Positions 12,901 to 24,049 of a DNA stretch of 64,000 nt are shown piece by piece. The notes beneath the pieces are model-generated. The model worked only from the letters and a program-made list of their open reading frames with translations, searched no databases and was not told where the DNA came from. The translations under genes were made by a program, and so were the position numbers. This stretch comes from Laguncularia racemosa (taxonomy: Eukaryota; Streptophyta; Magnoliopsida; Myrtales; Combretaceae): contig JBBMOL010000023.1 in NCBI GenBank assembly GCA_037954665.1, positions 1,054,001 through 1,118,000 on the forward strand. The letters run 5' to 3'. The stretch's first letter is position 1; every line of letters begins with the position of its first letter.

Positions 12901-13741
12901 CCGTGTAACTCAAAACAAGTCTCTTTGGTGTGCCTTGGCTATTTGCAATGATCACAAAATAGTTTAGAGACATCATGTTTACCTGTTGATGGTCGAGAAC
13001 TGGATGACTTGTTGTTTCCTTTGGAAATTAAGAATGTTGCCCCCTCCAAAAAATTATTCCCTTTACTCTTAGCAAGTTGTTGTTGTCCCTCTTCTTGTGT
13101 TACCAGTCCATACACACGTGCTAGAGTTAGTAATGGGTCTGTATTCAGAATTTGGGATCTAACTACATTAAAAGTGTTGTTCAATCCCATAAGGAATTGA
13201 TGAACCTTCTCTTTTTCTTTATCTGCTACATATTCCTTGGAAACGCCATAAGTGCACTTGGCAATGGGGAGTACGATCCATGTTCATCCCATAATCCCTT
13301 CAATTTGGCGTAGTAGCTTACTACCGTCTAATCCCTTTGTTGAGTATTTACAATCTCCATCTTCAGTTGGTGAACTCGAGCAGCGTTTCCTTGTGAAAGA
13401 CGCTCTACTAAGTCATCCCAGAGTTCTTTAGCTGTGTCAAAATAAGCCACACTATCGTGAAGGGAAGAATGAAGTGAATTAAAGAGCCAAGAAATCACCA
13501 TTGAGTTCCCTTTAATCCATGCCGCTTCATCTGCAGAATTCGCAGCAGGTCGTGGAAGGCTACCATCCACAAAGCCTAACTTGTTTTTGGCCAATAACGC
13601 ATTCGTCATGGCCCTCCTCCATGTTGCATAGTTGTCTTCCTTAAGCAAGTATGTAACTAGAGAAACTCCGGGATTATCATTTAGTTGTAGCATGTATGAA
13701 GAATCTACTGCAAAGGTATCATTGGTAGAGTTTCCTACCAT
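12901..13741 (-). pseudogene. Copia gag remnant
   Basis: The frame starts at ATG 13741 (MVGNSTNDTF) and contains the common copia gag N-terminal pattern 'NYATWRRAM...AL..KNKLGFVDG' and 'W..VERLSQGNAARVHQLK'. It ends at a premature stop at 13328. The rest continues after a stop and a frameshift (about 13200-13330) to a CCHC zinc knuckle near 12900-12960 (CDHCK-stop-PRHTKETC), in which a tryptophan codon has become a stop. The N-terminal family-typical domain is intact, but the nucleocapsid is cut off. Confidence 0.9.
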
Positions 13742-13796
13742 TTCAAGAGAGAAAAAGGAGGAAAAGAAAAATACGCAAAAACCTACTCTGATACCA

Positions 13797-14022
13797 TGTA
13801 AAGATTTAATAAAAAGAAGAAAAATATTTCCGTTATATATTTCGTAAAAGAGCAAGATGCTCTTATATAGATACAAGAATAACATAATAGGAGATGAAAG
13901 CTCCGAAGATAAAAGGAAAGGATAAATTCAAATAAAACAAAGCATTATCTGCTGGAATATTTGTATACGAAGTGGTCAAAGTGGTTGTAACTTCCACATT
14001 ATATCTTCTACGTGTGCTATTA
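13797..14022 (-). repeat. Copia 5' LTR (226 bp)
   Basis: Direct repeat of 9257-9483. The primer-binding site is directly adjacent on its left (13782-13796). Target duplication ATATT follows at 14023-14027. Confidence 0.93.
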
Positions 14023-14027
14023 ATATT

Positions 14028-14884
14028 GTTCATTATGACCATTGATATATAGATATACATGAAATTGTCTAAATTAACATGCAATACATTTTTATGTCTT
14101 TTGGAGTTTCAAAAGTTTCGGGATTGAATAAGTAATGAAAAATCATGGCTTCCTTAGTTACTTGCTCGGGAGCTCTTTCATATCTAAGTTGTAGCAAAGG
14201 GTCATCTAAAAACATACCATTAGCTGAGATTTATTCAATGAAATGTGTTGTTAGTGAAAGTTTTTGCTTGCTACTTGTGGGTTGGGGCTTTGACCTAAGT
14301 CTATAATATAAATGACTTGATCAAAGGAGGTGAAATGAAAATGGTTTCAAACTTAGAATCTTTTGTTATGATATCACGTACAATTTTAGTATATGATAAA
14401 ATGTGAGCATGATTTTTTTTTTTTTTTTTAACTTTAAAGAGTATATGTACATATAAGTAAGGCTTGTAATCCTGGAATATATGGAAAGACTATTTTATAC
14501 TTCACACTAACAAATACAATATACACTAATAAATTATGTTATCCTGTGGCACAGAACGGTATTGTTTAGCGCATCTTTTCACATAATATGCTACACTTTT
14601 CTACCTTGTTTGGCTGTTCTCTTTATTCATGCCTTTTTCCCTTTCTTTTATCTTCATGGCATGATTTGAAACTACAACTACTTAAAGCTATAAACGTCGC
14701 ATTCGAGTTGACGTGTAGTTAAAGGACTGCCGTAAATTGCTACTGCTTTTAGTGGGATCAGTTTTTTAGCTTCCAAGTGATGATTTGATATATAATTTGC
14801 AGCAACAGTATTTTATTCGACTTAAATACTGACATAAACATGATCTAATAGCAAGCAAGCTTCTTATCCGTTCTTTTCTTTTGG
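14028..14884. other. Intergenic DNA and upstream region of the PKS gene
   Basis: AT-rich sequence with poly-T near 14411-14429. No gene was seen. Its right part is the presumed PKS promoter. The original upstream region has been pushed away from more distal sequence by the copia insertion ending at 14022. Confidence 0.55.
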
Positions 14885-14894
14885 TATAAAATAG
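14885..14894 (+). promoter_or_regulatory. Likely TATA box of the PKS gene
   Basis: TATAAAATAG lies 180 bases before the preferred start codon (15065) and 42 bases before an upstream in-frame ATG (14927). The usual 25-35 base spacing puts transcription start near 14915-14925. That would leave only a few bases before the first ATG, which is one reason for preferring the later start. Confidence 0.5.
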
Positions 14895-15064
14895 ATCCTT
14901 GAAAAGGCAGTTACTACACAACCAGCATGTGGCCTCAAGGGATTCTAGGAAGAGGACAATGGCTGGTAATTGATGTCTTTTGGCCTATTCTCTGCCCAAC
15001 TCTACAAATTCCAGCATCAGGGGATTCCAGAGGCAATCAAACTGCCTCTGCTTATCTCTCAATC

Positions 15065-16393
15065 ATGAAAACTGCCAAGAGCCGCTCTACTCAACAGCCC
15101 ATTTCTAATGTCCCTGAAATGCCTCTATCTCAAAATACAGCTGTGTCACCAAAAACCGACCAAATAATTCAGACCGATGTTTCTTTCTCCTCATACCTCA
15201 AACCAGATGAATTCAAAGGTTCATCACTCAATGATGCCGAGCTGAATATATTTGACGCACAAAAGTACTTTAGCGAATGCAGCGACCAGATACTGAGCAA
15301 CAGCAAGAGAGTTTCTCCCCTCAAGGAGAATGTTTCTGATCCCTCTATGTATACTAGGTACTGTTCAGCTTCATCTGTTGATGGGTTCGGGAGGAACTTC
15401 CGGTTGCGTTCTTTCCGCTCATGTGAAACTCCAAAAACTTCATCTGAAGCAAGTTGGAATAGTCAGACCGGCCTATTGTCCAATCCTTCCGAACTAAGGT
15501 CGGTCTCTCGAAGGGATCCTACAAGGAAACAGAGAAAACGAGGATATACTTTTCCAAAGTGGCTGCTTTGTCGATCTAAGTGCCCATGCTCGGATAAGAA
15601 GTCGGTCCAGGTTGTGGAAAGACCGCCTAAAACTAGGAGTCCGATGCATATCAACAATCAAAACGTGAAGGACGTTGTGCATCTGAAAAGGCAACATGAG
15701 AATGCAACAGGAAAAGCAGGTACAGCAGGTGCAATTGAATCCAATGAGATTTCTTCTAAGACAGACTATCACCCGAGCTTGCATGGGATGAAGAAAGCAG
15801 CAAACTACGATTCTCATCCGAGGTTTTTTATTCCAAATTCTCAAGGTAAATTATCATCAGGGACAGAAAACCATTTCGCTAAACCAGAGCATGGCATTTC
15901 TCGTGTGACTGTCTCAGCTCCACCAAAGCCCTTGACTGATAGTGCTAGTGCAGGGTTTACCTTTCCTGTTTTGAGTCCCTCATCATCATTATCCAAACCT
16001 CCAAAGAAACTGTTGTTAACTGGGTCATCCACACCGACTAAATCAAGTTCTCCTCCTACTGATCCACCCAAGGACTCCTTGGAAGTTTTTCAGCCACCTG
16101 GTGAAGCCCGAATATCGACAAAATTGAAAGAGATCTACAATCACCAATGCCATCAACTTTTGCAGTCGGCATCAGGTCTCTCAAGTGATAATCACAGTAC
16201 AAGGGTTCCAGAGAGCCTCAAGACTGAAACTGGAAACGTTAGTGCAAATGAGGACGATGGTGATGGAGAAAGTGATGCTAGCTCGGATCTCTTTGAGATT
16301 GAAAGTTTTTCTACCCTGTCAACCTCTCAACTAGTGCAACGTCGTCAAAGAAACTCCTTCGGTGAATCCAAGACAACACAAATTGCTACCTAG
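15065..16393 (+). CDS. PKS: PHYTOCHROME KINASE SUBSTRATE (PKS) family protein, single exon
   Basis: This open frame encodes 442 residues from ATG 15065. The family pattern is clear: SSYL at 42-45, the acidic-aromatic block DAELNIFDAQKYF at 57-69, SEASWNSQTGLLSN at 117-130, a basic patch RKQRKRG at 144-150, the cysteine group C-x3-C-x-C-SDKKS at 159-170, a long serine/proline-rich disordered region, and the C-terminal SDASSDLFEIESFS block. PKS proteins bind phytochromes and phototropins and act in phototropism, leaf positioning and hypocotyl growth; they sit at the plasma membrane, helped by S-acylation of conserved cysteines. Which of PKS1-4 it matches is not decided. The frame is open back to ATG 14927, which would add 46 residues, but those residues (hydrophobic, Trp-rich) do not look like PKS N-termini, and the nearby TATA box argues they are leader sequence. 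The intronless structure is usual for this family. Confidence 0.93.
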   Translation: MKTAKSRSTQQPISNVPEMPLSQNTAVSPKTDQIIQTDVSFSSYLKPDEFKGSSLNDAELNIFDAQKYFSECSDQILSNSKRVSPLKENVSDPSMYTRYCSASSVDGFGRNFRLRSFRSCETPKTSSEASWNSQTGLLSNPSELRSVSRRDPTRKQRKRGYTFPKWLLCRSKCPCSDKKSVQVVERPPKTRSPMHINNQNVKDVVHLKRQHENATGKAGTAGAIESNEISSKTDYHPSLHGMKKAANYDSHPRFFIPNSQGKLSSGTENHFAKPEHGISRVTVSAPPKPLTDSASAGFTFPVLSPSSSLSKPPKKLLLTGSSTPTKSSSPPTDPPKDSLEVFQPPGEARISTKLKEIYNHQCHQLLQSASGLSSDNHSTRVPESLKTETGNVSANEDDGDGESDASSDLFEIESFSTLSTSQLVQRRQRNSFGESKTTQIAT

Positions 16394-19300
16394 TTGTAAC
16401 ATGGTGATGATCTGCCAAGGATTACATCCTTATCATAGGAAATAGAATATAATAGATTCTATAAACAAGTAGCACAATAAGAAGGCTCATATTGTTCCTA
16501 GCATATTAGGTGTGATCGTGTCAAGCACTCACTCTACGAAATTAAAAAGCTGTCCTCTAGTGAGTGCGTCTAATCAGTTAAACCGTGATCCTAACGGGCA
16601 TAGGTAGTTAAATACACAGTGGACGAGCTGTTGAGCAACCCCTCCAGCATATGCATCTTGTTGGAAATTTCAAGAAACCTTTTGTAGGTGTGAGCTATGT
16701 TGTCTAATTCACAAGTATCCTTTAAATCTAATTCAAGATTCATGCATAGAGCAAGAGTGTCCAAAATTACAGATGCAGGGTCAACTCGTAATCAGGTTAA
16801 AAAATGGCAAGAGCAGTAGCAGTAGACAGATCAACGAAGCACCGTCCAACTGTCATTGTGGGCAACAGAGCATGTCAAGCGTGTGGAAGAACATGAACTC
16901 AAGAGAGAGACATTGTTCTTGATTTCCAAAAGTAGCAGTTTGAAGGAAGCCAAGTTCATCGTCTAAGATTCTTTGCCGGAAATTTTTAGTTACGATGCAT
17001 GTGAGAAGTTGGCCGAATTGTTTGTAAACAAGCAACCTTCCTCGTTCATATATCCGAGACTAGTGCAACATAGTGAAAGGGTGGAGCATGGTCTCTATAT
17101 GCTGGCATTCATGCTCATTACCGTCGAAGGAACATAGCTGTTTTTCTCTTTTCATGGTCTTGTGTTATTATTCACTAATTCCTGTCTATGGAATGGTCTT
17201 GCCTTGTGTGTCGTTTTCTCCTCTTAAAATCAATTTGTATCTGTATTTGTTTGTCAATGAGCTGTTTCAAAGTCGACCAACCATGGCTTCGTGGACAAAT
17301 TAATGTGATATAATGTCTCATATGGACCCTAGTAGAATAATGATACAACCTACAACCTAACATTTCTTCTCTTTTTCATGTTTTATCGCCTAGCTCTAAG
17401 TTGTGGCCTATTTTGAAGATTTTCAAGAGACCGACAAGCAGATTCCGACGTGAAAGATCATAGAAAGGATACCACTGCAAGATAAAAGTTTACGAAATGT
17501 TTTTGCAATAATTCCTAAATCTTTTATCAAGATAAAAGTTTTCGAGAGACCGTGTCAAGGACCGACCTCATTTGGTCAGTTCCATGGAATAGGATTCTAA
17601 AAACCAAAATTTAAAGGCTTTCATGACCTTAAAAGGTAGGATAACTGAAAATATGAATCTAAAGCTCGCAATAATTTAGAATTAGTTTTCTCTCTTCCAC
17701 TAGTTGTTAGGATGCAAACTAGGGAAAATTGGGGACTCTGAAATTTTATTATTCTATCATCTTGACTTATATATTCATCAAACTCTCACGATAGGAAATA
17801 CGACTTTGGATTCCATGAAATTCATTTTTATGTATTTAACCGAAGGAAGACTTGACTTTTCAGTCTAACATTGCATGGTAAAATGGGAGAATAACGCAGA
17901 AACCACCTAAAGATTCGAAAGGTAGCAAGTTGGATAATATGGCCAAGCCTTTTGAGATCGTAATCTGTCCTAAGAAAGCCTATTAAGATATGCCATAAAA
18001 TATCATAAAGCATACCTAATAATAATGTACAAATAATGAGATTGTTCACACCAATGGAAAAGGCAACTTGCTTTGTGGGTCTAGTTTTTATCTAACGAAA
18101 GACTTTCTGCTGCTTCTTACTTAATTTTTTGGGAGATATTTTTGGCTTAATAGAATGGGCAATTTTGCATCTATTGAGTAAAATTATCAATTTATTCCTA
18201 TTTAATCATTAATTGTAGTATTTAAACTTTTTATTTTCATTATAAAAGAACAAAAAATTTTACTTTTTCTTATACAATATCTATTCTTAATGGAATGAGA
18301 ATAGAAAAGCCCTAAAATTAAAATTTCCTTCTCATTTTCCCAAACAAATAAGGTAATAGATGATTGATAGGGAATAGCTATTCTATTCCCAATTTATCAT
18401 CTACCGATAAATGGAATGTAAGAGTTTTAAGTAGGAAAACCTTCGTCCTGGACAAGAGCACCCAATCATTAACTTAGAAGACCACTAATAGCACTTTTAA
18501 TACGCTAGAGTGGATTCAATAGAATCGAAATTCTATATTGTATTCCCTTTCCTATATTTGGAAGCATTTTTATAAGGCAAAATTGCAATTTCTTTTGAAT
18601 CGATGATTTTGGTTTTAAAGAGACTTCGATTTGGCTTCTTATGGGCGGGTTCTGTTCATCCTCATCAATAATATTTACTTAATAATCTTTTTAAGCTTAT
18701 TAATATATATTTATTACATCAACTAATTAAAATTATTTTTAAGAAATACTTGTATATACATATTTCACTCAATGTTAAATATATTACAACCAAATTATAG
18801 TAAATTACATAATATTTACTCCAGAAGCAAATTCTTGACAAGTGTTGCATATGGTAAATTATAGTAAGAAAATTCCTAGCTAGTGTACTTCGAGGGAAAA
18901 ATCAATGTGCATTATCTGTTAATGCCTACATAGAATTTTTATTAGAGAAGTTTTGCGATTTTTTAATCAATTTTTAATTAATTATCTTAGATTAAGAAAC
19001 TCGGCTGAAATGAAAAGATGATTAACTTTGGGAGTTGTGTGTTTCAATTTTATTTATTTTGATCATATTTGATTTTTTTTTTGTTATTAAACTAAGGAAT
19101 TGGAGGTCATTTTAAAATCTATGGGCATCATGAATCATTAATTTATACAGTGTCCAAATTAATTATGTCTTTTTTTTTTCCTTACCGTATTTTGCTACTT
19201 GGCATATGTATAATACGTATGGAGTTTAAGTTGTTTGCATATATGAATATAAATTTACATTTGGTACACATTTATTATATACAAATTACAGCATAACTTT

Positions 19301-19465
19301 ATCTGTACGTGCCATTATATAGGCACAGGTGCTGCAGCATCATTGAACTAGGGAGGGATCCCTTTTAAATCCATTTTAAAATAACTCATGAAAAGTATAT
19401 ACTTCTTTCTTTCAATGAGATTGCATACTATAAAGCAAGAAGATTTTTTAACATGTGTTTTACAA

Positions 19466-19498
19466 ATATATATATATATATATATATATAAGATGAAA
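19466..19498. repeat. (AT)n microsatellite
   Basis: An uninterrupted run of about 16 AT units in intergenic DNA. Confidence 0.95.
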
Positions 19499-19914
19499 AA
19501 GTTGATAACTTTTTTTTTTAATAGTTTGCAACAATGCTTAAAAAATATAGATATGTAAATTTTACAAATGTCCAAGGATACTTTAAAAAAAGAAAAAAAC
19601 GTATGTATTATTTTTCCTTTGGGGAGAGGAGAGGGTGATGTTATATACTATTAAATATTAATTATGTTGTTTAAAAGCCTATGGAGAATAAACAAACAAA
19701 AAATTTGAGCAGTGGAAATGCTTTAGCAATTCAGTAACAACTCCCGCTCTCGTCGCCCAATCCCCTAGCTGGTATGAAAAACGCTACGGCTTATAAGAAG
19801 AATGCCGCTTCGTTAAGATGGAATACGCTTGTTCATCTGTCTTCACCCACTATCAGATATGAAATGACTTAAAATCGTTATAATTGTTTAAGATCGTAAA
19901 TGAATTGAACCGAA

Positions 19915-20290
19915 ACGATATAATATTGAGTTTAAGTTTGAGATTGACTCCAAATTTTAAAATTTGAGGTTGATTTGAGCTTAACCAAACTTAAAAATTT
20001 GAACTCGAACTCAACTCGAAGTAATATTCAAAAGGGTTAAGCTCGGCTTGATTAGGCTTGATTTATTTTAAAAATTCTTTTCTAATTAAAAGAGTCCAAG
20101 CTTGATTTGAAACTCGATGTACATGTAAGCTCAATTGGACTTATGAGCAATTCAAGCACATTTTAAAAAGTTTGAATTCGACTCGATAAACTATTTAAAT
20201 AACTTGATCTTAAACTAAACTTGATTATTACTAAATCGATCAAGTAAACATCGAATAAAACTCAATTAATCCGCAAATAATTTGACTCTT
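19915..20290. repeat. Degenerate AAGCTT/GAGTTTGA-type dispersed repeat
   Basis: Repeated short words such as TGAGTTTAAGTTTGAG, GAACTCGAACTCAACTCG, CTCGGCTTGATTAGGCTTGA and AAGCTTGATTTGA recur through this segment. A similar word set recurs at 50190-50860. Such sequence is common in plant intergenic DNA and is probably an old decayed repeat; the class is not known to me. Confidence 0.5.
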
Positions 20291-21669
20291 TTATACCCTA
20301 CAATCACTTCAAAAGCCGAAACCTACTGAGTACCTATTTGCAATACCGTAGCCCAAAAAGTCAAAAACTTCCATTATTTATTACCAATGTATTCTATTTG
20401 TGTACACTAATGTGTCTTTGCATGAAGATTAAACTTCCACAGTATTAACTTTTATTCTTCATGTAACTCAAGTGTTAGTTTAGACAGTTCTTTGCAATAT
20501 ACGAATTCTCCCTTTGTGGCAACCTCAATCGGAAAAGGTAGCATAATATAGAAGGTAAATAGAGGCAATGACTTAAGCCGCCTCTAACCATAAAATTTAA
20601 GATAAAACAAATGATAGTAAATTTAAACCTGCAAACATCTAGCAACTTCGTATCTTGGAAAATGTTCATGGATTGTTCATATGGTTGAGAAAAAACCAAA
20701 AAAAAAAAAAAAGGCATTTCTTGACTTGCTTGCATCTCTCATATTATATGCATTAATGTAATTTATGAATGTAGCTTAGGCTTTATTTACATCTATTGGG
20801 ATATGTTGGTACCTTGGTATAGACTTAAAATGGAATCATGTTTGGATGCGGTTTTGAAACATAAAATTGTGATTATCTAAAATCAACAATTCCATTTTTT
20901 GGTAGGATTTTTTATTCTTAGACTTGAGAGGGTGAATTATGATTCTATTTTAGCTTTTGGAAAAATAAAATAAAATTACATTTTTAATCACACACATACA
21001 TAGGGTTACACACTTAAATATTGTAATTTTTTTAAAATTAAATTACCTAAATATTATACCCGTAAAACATGTTACTAAAATAGATTTCGAAGACACAGAT
21101 CACTGTATGCGTCTTTAGGGATAGCGGAAAATTTTACGTTGAAGGCACGAACAAGGTCCGCTCCTTTAAGCAAAAATAGTTTTTTTTTTTTTTTTTTTTG
21201 CAACCCTACAGAATCTTGAATTGCAAACCTATACTACAAACCTGTAAAATTATTATAAAAATGTGTCTACAAACCTAAAAGTGATACAATAAATTTACAC
21301 AATATAATAACATGTGATTTGTAATATATAGGAAAAAATTTGAATCAATAATTTCTAATATAAATACGAATCCTTAATTTATATGTTCACATTTTCATTT
21401 TTCAATTTCCTCTGTAAACTTCACTTTGCAAATTTTTGTTTTCACAATTTTTGTTTTACGCAAATTTTACTTTATCGAAATACTTGTGTGAAAATTTCTT
21501 CATCAAGATCTCAGTATATTTTCTTAAAAAAAAATCATTTTTGTTGCTGTTATATTACTTTGGATAAATACAAAAAAAAAGAAGAAGAAGACATGTAAAC
21601 ATAAATTTTATTGAAATAGTAATTATTATTAACTAATTATTAATTAGTAATTAATTAATTATTAATATA

Positions 21670-24045
21670 TGATTAATTAACATTAATAAATGAATTATGT
21701 ATATATGTTATTATAATATATTTTTGTAAACTTAGTCATTAAATTAAGTTATTATTAATTAATTATTAATTAATAGTGATTAGTAATCAAGATATCATTA
21801 ATTAATTGCTATAAAACTAATTAGTGAAAAATTTTGCATTGAGTGGAAATGTAAAATATTTGTATGATTTAGTAGAATTAGTCATAAAGTAAGTAGTTTG
21901 TAATTATCCGCTAATTAAAGATAATTAGTCGTTAATATGTTGTTAATTAATTGGTATAAAATTAATTAGTGAAAATTTTCATATTCATTGCAAATGGAAA
22001 ATACTTGTATAATTTTGTAGAATTAGTTATAAAAGTAAGTAGTTGTTAATTATTCGTTAATTAAAGATAATTAGCCGTTAATATCGTTAATTAATTATTA
22101 TAAAATTAATTAGTGAAAAATTTTGTATTTATTGCAAAGTAAAAATATTTGTATGGTTTTGCATAATGACTTATAAAATTAATTAGTTATTAATTATCTT
22201 TTAATCAAAGGGGATTAATCGTTAATATATCGTTAATTAATTGCTATAAAATTAATTAGTAAAAAATTTTGTATTTGGTTGAAATGTAAAATATTTGTAT
22301 GGCTTAATAGAATAAGTCATAAAAGTAAGTAGTTAGTAATTATCCGTTAATTAAAGGTGATTAGTCGTTACTATGTCATTAATTAATTATTGTAAAATTA
22401 ATTAGTAAAAAAATTTATATTTGTTGCAAAGTGAAAATATTTATATGGTTTGTAGAATGAGTTATAAAATTAATTAGTTATTAATTATCCGTTAATAAAA
22501 GGAGATTAGTCATTAATATATCGTTAATTAATTACTATAAAATTACTTAGTGAAAAATTTCGTATTCTTTGCAAATAGAAAATATTTGTATGGTTTTGTA
22601 GAATTAGTTATAAAAGTAAGTAGTTATTAATCATCCGTTAATTAAAGGTGATTAGTTGTTAATATGTCGTTAATTAATTGTTGTAAAATTAATTAGTGAA
22701 AAATTTTGTATTTGTTGCAAAGTGAAAATATTTGTATGGTTTTGTAAAATGAGTTATAAAATTAATTAGTTATTAATTATCCGTTAATCAAAGGGGATTA
22801 GTTGCTAATATATCATTAATTAATTGCTATAAAATTAATTAGTAAAAATTTTTGTACTAAATGAAAATTTAAAATATTTTTATGGTTTAGTATAATTAGT
22901 CATAAAAGTAAATAGTGGTAATTATCTGTTAATTAAAAGTGATTAGTTGTTAATATCTCATTAATTAATTATTGTAAAATTAATTAGTGAAAAATTTTGT
23001 ATTTGTTGCAAAGTGAAAATATTTGAATGGTTTTGTAGAATGAGTTATAAAATTAATTAGTTATTAATTATCCGTTAATGAAAGGAGATTAGTTGTTAAT
23101 ATATCATTAATTAATTTCTATAAAATTAATTAGTGAAAAATTTTGTATTTGGTGGAAATGTAAAATATTTGTATGGTTTAGTAGAATTAGTCATAAAAGT
23201 AAGTAGTTGGTAATTATTCTTTAATTAAGATGATTAGTCGTTAATATGTCGTTAATTAATTATTGTAAAATTAATTAGTGAAAAATTTTGTATTTGTTGC
23301 AAAGTAAAAATATTTGTATAATTTTGTAGGATCAGTTATAAAATTAATTAATTATTAATTATCCATTAATCAAAGGGGATTAGTCGTTAATATATTGTAA
23401 ATTAAGTGCTATAAAATTAATTAGTGAAAAATTTTGTACTAGGTGCAAATGTAAAATATTTTTATGGTTTAGTAGAATTAGTCATAAAAGTAAATAGTTG
23501 GTAATTATCCATTAATTAAAAGAGATTAGTTATTAATATATTGTTAATTAATTGTTATAAAATTAATTAGTGAAAAATTTTATATTTGTTGCAAAGTGAA
23601 AATATTTATATGGTTTTGTAGAATGAGTTATAAAATTAATTAGTTATTAATTATCCGTTAATAAAAAGGGATTAATCATTAATATATCGTTAATTAATTA
23701 CTATAAAATTACTTAGTGAAAAATTTCGTATTCGTTGCAAATGGAAAATATTTGTATGGTTTTGTAGAATTAGTCATAAATGTAAGTAGTTATTAATCAT
23801 CCATTAATTAAAGGTGATTTGTCGTTAATATGTCGTTAATTAATTGTTGTAAAATTAATTAATAAAAAAATTTGTATTTACTGCAAAGTAAAAATATTTG
23901 TATGGTTTTATAAAATTAATTAGTTATTAATTATTCGTTAATCAAAGGGAATTAGTCGTTAATATATCTTTAATTAATTGGTATGAAATTAATTAGTGAA
24001 AAAATTTGTATTAGGTGGAAATGTAAATTATTTATATAATTTTGC
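21670..24045. repeat. AT-rich tandem satellite, 146-bp monomer with 292-bp dimeric order (about 16 copies)
   Basis: The anchor word TAAAATTAATTAGT (with small changes) recurs at 21812, 21957, 22101, 22247, 22393, 22538, 22684, 22830, 22975 and onward to 23984, a spacing of 144-146 bases. Two monomer subtypes alternate. One carries GTAAGTAGT followed by TTAATTAAAGGTGATTAG. The other carries GCAAAGTGAAAATATTTGTATGG then AATTAATTAGTTATTAA and AATCAAAGGGGATTAG. This gives a higher-order period of about 292. Neighbouring copies differ by some 10 percent and one copy near 23900 has a small deletion. Base composition is about 80 percent AT. The left end decays into related ATTAATTA-rich sequence from about 21600; the right end is sharp at the PMD relic. 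Confidence 0.95.
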
Positions 24046-24049
24046 ATAA

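Larger units (their letters stand above)
9257..14022 (-). mobile_element. Ty1/copia LTR retrotransposon, structurally complete but coding-dead
   Basis: Two direct LTRs (9257-9483 and 13797-14022) flank gag-pol sequence read on the - strand. The 5-bp target duplication ATATT is at 9252-9256 and 14023-14027. Adjacent to the 5' LTR (right side), the - strand reads TGGTATCAGAGTAGG, a primer-binding site complementary to initiator tRNA-Met. Next to the 3' LTR the - strand has a G-rich polypurine tract (GAGGGGCG, 9484-9491). The LTR ends read TA...CA on the element strand rather than TG...CA, a known minority class in copia. By eye the LTRs differ by about 10 substitutions and one indel, some 4-5 percent, so the insertion is not very recent. 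It sits about 1.2 kb after the PLAC8 stop and about 1.0 kb before the PKS start, pointing towards PLAC8. Confidence 0.95.
16394..21650. other. 3' UTR of PKS and gene-free AT-rich intergenic DNA
   Basis: The first part (to about 17400) is moderately GC-balanced and may include the 3' UTR. After that I see no gene. Recognisable items are an (AT)n run (19466-19498), a degenerate AAGCTT/GAGCTC-type repeat (about 19920-20290), poly-A and poly-T runs (20699-20712, 21180-21199) and a 45-base stretch near 18824-18870 resembling sequence downstream of the HINT1 stop. Short open frames here are low-complexity and not credible. Confidence 0.6.

Noticed and set aside
15463..16071. Three - strand frames of 64-116 codons
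   Set aside because: They are shadows of the PKS coding exon, whose + strand carries all family motifs.
21670..24045. Possible CRISPR-like regular array
   Set aside because: Repeat units are contiguous 146-bp monomers with no unique spacers, in a plant genome; it is a satellite.
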